A stretch of DNA of 64,000 nt from Escarpia spicata. Lineage: Eukaryota; Annelida; Polychaeta; Sabellida; Siboglinidae. The position numbers and the translations under genes are program-made. Shown here in pieces: positions 58,981 through 64,000 of this stretch (positions within the stretch are counted from its first letter, which is position 1; the number at the start of each line of letters is the position of its first letter). The notes beneath the pieces were generated by a model, which saw only the letters and a list, made by a program, of their open reading frames with translations, did no database searches and was not told the origin of the DNA. The stretch lies in the NCBI GenBank assembly GCA_963995525.1, contig CAXEFP010000887.1, positions 1,747,989 to 1,811,988 of the forward strand, in the 5' to 3' direction.

Positions 58981-59803
58981 AACAAGAAAAACAGCTTTTC
59001 TGTTGTTTTTATTGCCTTATATAAACAACAACTTTTTGGTGTCACGTGTTATGCTGCAACGCCTCGCTCATTATCATAAATTTAGTGTTTTTGTTTGCTT
59101 TGTTTACGTAATACGGAACTCAATTCAAATGAATTCACCATGTTTTATATTATTGTTATTGCTTTATTAAATACTCACAAAAACGTGTTTGTAGGAAATG
59201 TTTCAGTTCAAGGTGTTGCGTGCGTAACGGTGTCACATCAAATGTCCGCATAACTGTGTCACTAACATCACAGTGGCAACTATTGTAACGGCTTCAGATA
59301 GTTTCTGTAACTTAAGTAATTCACATTCCACACTAATAAGTAAAATTCTTTCTCCTATGTGACAGCAGCACATGTTTTGGTGTCACGCTGTTATGCACGC
59401 AACAACTCCAGTATTATAAGCTTGAAACCATTTTTTTTAAATCTCTTCTCAAGAACTTTTATACAAACTGTTTTAGAATCTATAGACATTTCTCTTTACA
59501 GCATACGTAAAATTGCATTCAAAATCAAAAGATGAAAATAATGCAGTTTGTCAACCAAACATTGATCAATACCCAGTACTGTAGAATGACTCAATTATTA
59601 AAACATGTTTTGCCAAACACCAATGTTCGTCTGTGCCATGTTCCTAAATTTAGTAGTATCACCAGATCACCATAACAAGTATTGGGATCTGGTAAAAATT
59701 TATGTGGTACTGTAATTTGAGACATCTTGTTGAACTGTCGTAATTTATTTGTCACAGATACACAAATTTTCGGCATTCTGTTTATGATATCTAGCGTACA
59801 TAA
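58981..59803. other. Unassigned AT-rich sequence
   Basis: Two weakly similar ~50-bp stretches (ttttggtgtcacgtgttatg at 59,035 and ttttggtgtcacgctgttat at 59,374) are the only repeat seen. No gene recognised. Confidence 0.4.
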
Positions 59804-59870
59804 GTTGTTGAATACAACAGTAATGATACAATATATATTGGTATATATCATTACTGTTTTATTCAACAAC
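59804..59870. ncRNA. 67-nt near-perfect hairpin, possible pre-miRNA-like or MITE-like foldback
   Basis: gttgttgaatacaacagtaatgata (arm 1, 25 bases) pairs with tatcattactgttttattcaacaac (arm 2) with one mismatch, leaving a loop of about 17 bases. The size and shape suit a microRNA precursor, but a tiny foldback element or chance AT-rich palindrome is equally possible. No known miRNA seed is claimed. Confidence 0.4.
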
Positions 59871-61371
59871 TGTTTTTGTACTTATATATACAACATTCCT
59901 TTATAGTGCAAGTTATATTTTTGTTACAAACTACAATATTTACCTTCATAAAATATGAATTTATTAAATTAAAAGTTTAGTTAAATTAAAACATATTAGG
60001 GGCTATGCATTTCAACAACTACAGTTAATGACCCAAATGGTAATTTGATATATGGGTCTAAGCTATTCCTGTGTACTGTCATTAGACCCTCCTGCCTCAC
60101 TGTTCAGTAGTACTGGACAATCTGATGTGCCATTCTGAACAGCTCCAGACACTTGGTGGTCTGCATGCATACCCTGGGGGGACACCCAGGGGGTGGGAGC
60201 AGCAGTGCAGTTAAGATAATCTTGATTACTTGGCTCAATGTGTGCTGACTCTCTTTGATTTTATCATTCTGGGGGAGAGACACTGGATACATTACAAATA
60301 TGCCAACCTTGAGAAATTATCTAACATATGCCCAGTTTTTCAAGTTGATGGACAACAATCCCACTTGCACCATACATATATTGGCTAATTATTTGTTAGT
60401 CCCGATTATGTGCAATTTCTTGCATGTCTCAGTTTCCACCCTTTATTGTAAAAACGCATACTGTGATGTAAAAAATGATATACCTTTCATTACGTTTGAT
60501 TTGATACACATTCCCATGAACCAAGGCTAATATTCAATTTATTTTAGTATAGGGTTTTGAACAAAACCTACATGAAATTACATTAAAAAAAAAAAATTAG
60601 ATCTTAGATAACATTATAAAACATGGTGTGTAACAATTTATGTAACTGAGCCAAATGTATCAACATATTGTTGCTAACGAATAATATACAGTGCAAAACC
60701 TGTTGACACTTGGGCCTGAATTAACATACATGCCATTTATAATAAACATGCAGCAAAATAATGTCTTTTCAAATGTTTTATTCGTACAGATGCAAGTGAT
60801 CAGACTGGATATTTTAGGGTGCTTATATTATAGAGGGGGAGGGTACTACTAAATACTGTGACTAAGAAATGATATTTGCAAGCAGTTAATGACCCGCTAA
60901 GAAAGCTCACAACACAGTTGTTATGATTAAACCATCAAATAATCTGATTAAATGACAGCTGTTTCTGCTCATCATGTTCATCTAAAGCATTTCACAGTGT
61001 TGGAGGAGTGGACAGTACTGACATGTTTACAACTGTTTGAGTCAGTGGGCCAGTCAATGCACCAAACTCAACATGTGTGATTTTACAACCTTCCAATGTT
61101 GTGACTTTATCCAGTCCCTGACTGACCCCATTCATTAGTGTAGCTTGTGAGTTTCAGGTAATTAGTTGATTGATTTAACTTGGGATTTGTGTATTAGTAT
61201 CACTGCAGAAAGTCACACACAGTGACCCTTCAATGCATGGACGTTACCAGAAACTCCAGGACCCAGTATTCCAGCAGTGCCCAGTTTGTAGGCACAATTA
61301 ACTGAAATGGCACCACAGTACCTCATGAAAGAACTTAATTGAGAATAGCTGTTTTATGCATACATACACAC
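59871..61371. other. Unassigned AT-rich sequence
   Basis: No gene recognised. A small GC hairpin (accctggggggacacccagg, 60,169-60,188) is the only structure noted. A (A)10 run occurs near 60,586. Confidence 0.45.
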
Positions 61372-61670
61372 TCATATATATATATATATATACATATACA
61401 TGAATAATGATTTTCAATATACACTGTACATAATTTTGGAGAAAAAATGGGTCGTTATAGCAAAATGGATCTTAAGTCTTAACACATTTGTAATTTGTAT
61501 AGTCAGATTTTCAATTATTACTACATTTGTAGTTGTAACTTTATTTCTTGTGACTCCATTTCCTTTGTCTTTTTTTCTGTGACATTTCTGTGACTAACTA
61601 TAATATATATATATACATACATAATATATATATATATATATATAATACACAGCTGTATATATATTATATT
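61372..61670. repeat. AT microsatellites
   Basis: (TA)n runs at about 61,374-61,392 and 61,600-61,672, the second one interrupted. Intervening sequence is AT-rich and non-coding. Confidence 0.85.
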
Positions 61671-63550
61671 TAGGGGCATCACTCCTATCAAACCACACAG
61701 GTGGGCAAGTATCTTGATACAATTAACAATGATCTAAGTAGCATTTCTACAGATTGGCATTCTGTCATACCAGTATACATACTGTCATTAGGGTACCCCC
61801 TCTAGTTCACAACTACTTAGATATATGCTTATCCAACCTTGTGCAACCAAGCATATAACTGATACTGCCAGAGCACACTTATCAACATGTTAGTCATTTC
61901 CTTTAATTGTCAACTAATTAAGAGGATGCCAGTCCACCATCATTAAAATATCTACACTTTCACATACAATTTATTAGTAAAAACAATGGTACAGAAGGTA
62001 AGTTCTTATGCATCACAGTATCCAGTCCTCAGGTCTGATCAAGGCGCTTTACACTTTACTCCCTGGCAGACCTGTTCAATTGAACACCATCTCGACTTCA
62101 CTGGGAAGCATCCACAATGAACGGAGGTTGATTCCTGTGTGCAGTATATGTTTGTTTGACATGTAATAAAAATTATACAACATAAATATACATGTTACAC
62201 TAGTTATAAAATTGCAATACTGCAGTATATATATCTCATATAATTTTATAAATAACCTTTTAGTTTAGTTGCCTAAATGCACTTTTCAAGTTATAAACAC
62301 TGTATACAGATTGTATAATTACAGAAACAAATACCTAAATGATAGTTTGGCATTCCTGAAAAGAATTGTTTTGTTTCAAAGAGAAACAAAGCAATATTAT
62401 ATTGCCGACTACACACGAATCGGCATGTGTTCCAGTTCTGACAGTCAAGTGGATCAATTTCTGGAGGGGGGACATTACAGAAATGTTGTTGGTGGGTAAA
62501 ACGAGCACACATATTTTTCAATTCAATTCGATGCTTTATTTCGAGACATAAATACATATAGTGATACATATATCGGTCCATATACCCCTACCACTATTAA
62601 AGTGATAGTAGAAGCACAGTATATAATACATAAGGTAAACATATACAAAAATAAAAAAAATATGAAAACCCATCTACACAGTACCACTGGCACTGCTCCT
62701 ACAGAAGGTTGTTGTGTACATACAGGGGCTTAACCCATCGCCTTCTAATCCTGGAGATCCACCTAATATCCGTACCTAGTATGGCTAGTGGGAATCCATG
62801 TCGATTTGTGTACCTTTGTGTCCAGTAATCCATTCTAACATTTACAGAGGTTAGGATAACAGATTATTTTTAAACGTATGCCCTAAAACTGTTCAAATAA
62901 CATCCAAATGCCCACACATATTAAGAAATGGTTCGGAAGTTGGATGAACACCTTGCCAGTTTTGTAACACATTCTAGCAAACTCTACAGGTGTGTAAAAC
63001 TGTCATCTTTCCTGTCAGGGTGTTTCATTGGTAATTGTAATGTATTCTGTGTAATTAAAAAGTACATCAATTATGATTTATTATAATGGTAATATGAGGA
63101 ATATTATTTATGTATCTATATGATATATTACAAACAACATCCATTCCTGGTCAGTCCTAAGCCACATGCCTGATAATAACACTACACTATTTAGTATACA
63201 GTTGAAAGTCTACAATTCCTTACCAGATGTCGGAAACAGATTAAGCCTGTCCATCCTTATCCAGAAGGCAGGGTAGTTGTTTGGTCAGTTTGGCTCTAGG
63301 GTGCAACTAATTGCAGACCATGATTCCCAGGGGGTATCATAAAGCCTTCTGAAATACAGACTGGCTTCAGGCTGCTGCTTAGTCCTAACTACCTATGTAC
63401 ACCTGTAACTGAATAGAGACTAGATTGAAAAGTATTGTTATAATAAAAAAGTCAGGTTATTTTTTTCCAAACAACTAGTTGGTAGAACACATTACCAAAA
63501 TAATCAAAAATGTGAAAGTTAGAAGTATTTGAAGCCACAAAAAGTTATTA
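61671..63550. other. Unassigned AT-rich sequence containing a short interspersed repeat
   Basis: 62,025-62,110 is the inverted counterpart of 41,980-42,066 ('tatccagtcctcaggtc', 'ccctggcagacctgttcaa', 'aacaccatctcgac'). The rest shows no recognised gene; overlapping short frames near 62,270-62,580 have no support. Confidence 0.5.
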
Positions 63551-63553
63551 TTT

Positions 63554-63835
63554 GTGTGTGCATCAGTTTTACCTGACCCCAACCTACTTAGTTGCACCTG
63601 GCACCTGAAACAGAATGTAGATGCCTACCTAAAAGACAAGATTGGTGTGTGCCATAAAGACCGTTCATCTATCATCACCTCAATATTTGGGCCAAGTGGC
63701 AACACAAGTGCTGATGAGGATGTCACATTCGACCACGCATTAAAGAAGACAGAGGATTTAATCAATATTGCTGCACCATCTTTTAACACATATTTTCAAG
63801 ATAGGGTTGTCTCTATTCATTGCATCTTCGGATAA
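63554..63835 (+). pseudogene. Partial MULE-like transposase exon
   Basis: The frame gives LSCTWHLKQNVDAYLKDKIG, then SIFGPSGNTSADEDVTFDHAL. 'C..HLK.N...YL' after a short hydrophobic run is the part of Mutator-like (MULE) transposases just after the second catalytic Asp, and the TSA-D--TFD block resembles invertebrate members of that group. The catalytic residues themselves are not in the frame, which is probably open upstream of the Met at 63,554, and the window ends shortly after. It may be an exon of a larger gene or a scrap. Confidence 0.5.
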
Positions 63836-64000
63836 AAAGACCCACAACTTTTTACTGTCGTATATTGTAAGAACCAACTATGACATTATTATCACACATA
63901 GACTTTGTTCTCTCCTGCAGTCATTTTGGGCATACAATGTAAAACATGCATGATGTCGGACGTATTCACACTGACCTAAATTTGTACCCCACAAAGTTAT

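Overview
The window is repeat-rich eukaryotic nuclear DNA. Spliced genes with GT..AG introns, AATAAA signals, CA microsatellites, a tRNA-Gln-like gene with A and B boxes, and hAT, Gypsy, LINE, THAP/DDE and MITE elements all point to an animal. The mix fits a marine invertebrate, probably a lophotrochozoan such as a mollusc, but nothing here fixes the species. I see no complete ordinary host gene. Most of the window is transposons, their remains, and at least fifteen tandem arrays.

Layout. 0.3-6.4 kb: 65-bp and 70-bp tandem arrays, long CA microsatellites, a hAT remnant with a decayed transposase C-terminus, and two diverged copies of a dispersed repeat. 6.5-10.9 kb: three inverted-repeat elements (a 1.7 kb foldback, a 325-bp MITE whose 3' end has been copied in tandem, and a 0.7 kb element flanked by TTAA) plus a 73-bp array. 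11.7-13.5 kb: 5'-truncated Gypsy retrotransposon with an open integrase frame, purine tract and short 3' LTR. 13.5-17.3 kb: C-rich arrays and a partial C2H2 zinc-finger frame (minus strand) next to a 46-bp minisatellite. 17.4-20.9 kb: a non-autonomous hAT element with an 8-bp target duplication, beside about 32 copies of an 85-bp satellite. 22.0 kb: tRNA-Gln(UUG)-like gene with an enlarged anticodon loop, followed by partial copies of its 5' half.

The centrepiece is a 14.4 kb DNA transposon at 22,628-37,076. Its ends can be placed because two paralogous copies of its flanking DNA (near 43.6 kb and 57.5 kb) lack it. The target duplication is AT, and the termini are imperfect inverted repeats of about 11 bp. 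It carries two convergent genes: on plus, a two-exon SWIM zinc finger - YqaJ nuclease - PHD finger protein; on minus, a two-exon THAP - DDE_Tnp_4 transposase. This architecture matches the ISL2EU/Harbinger-related elements. The nuclease gene is split by a 9.2 kb array of about 166 copies of a 55/57-bp unit that grew out of its own coding sequence between the YqaJ and PHD parts. The transposase is dead: lost start codon, nonsense codon, three frame breaks, and a MITE in its intron.

Right part. 37-57.9 kb is dominated by copies of one long repeat (A, split by the transposon; B at 42.2-45.8 kb; C at 54.3-57.9 kb), LINE reverse-transcriptase fragments, a ~2.7-3.0 kb tandem segmental duplication (45.35-51.0 kb) containing 33-bp arrays, and arrays of 13, 63, 78, 23, 90 and 34 bp. 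58-64 kb is AT-rich, with a LINE 3' ORF fragment, a near-perfect 67-nt hairpin, and a partial MULE-like transposase exon at the right edge. The only genes that appear to work together are the transposon's nuclease and transposase pair, and both are now damaged.
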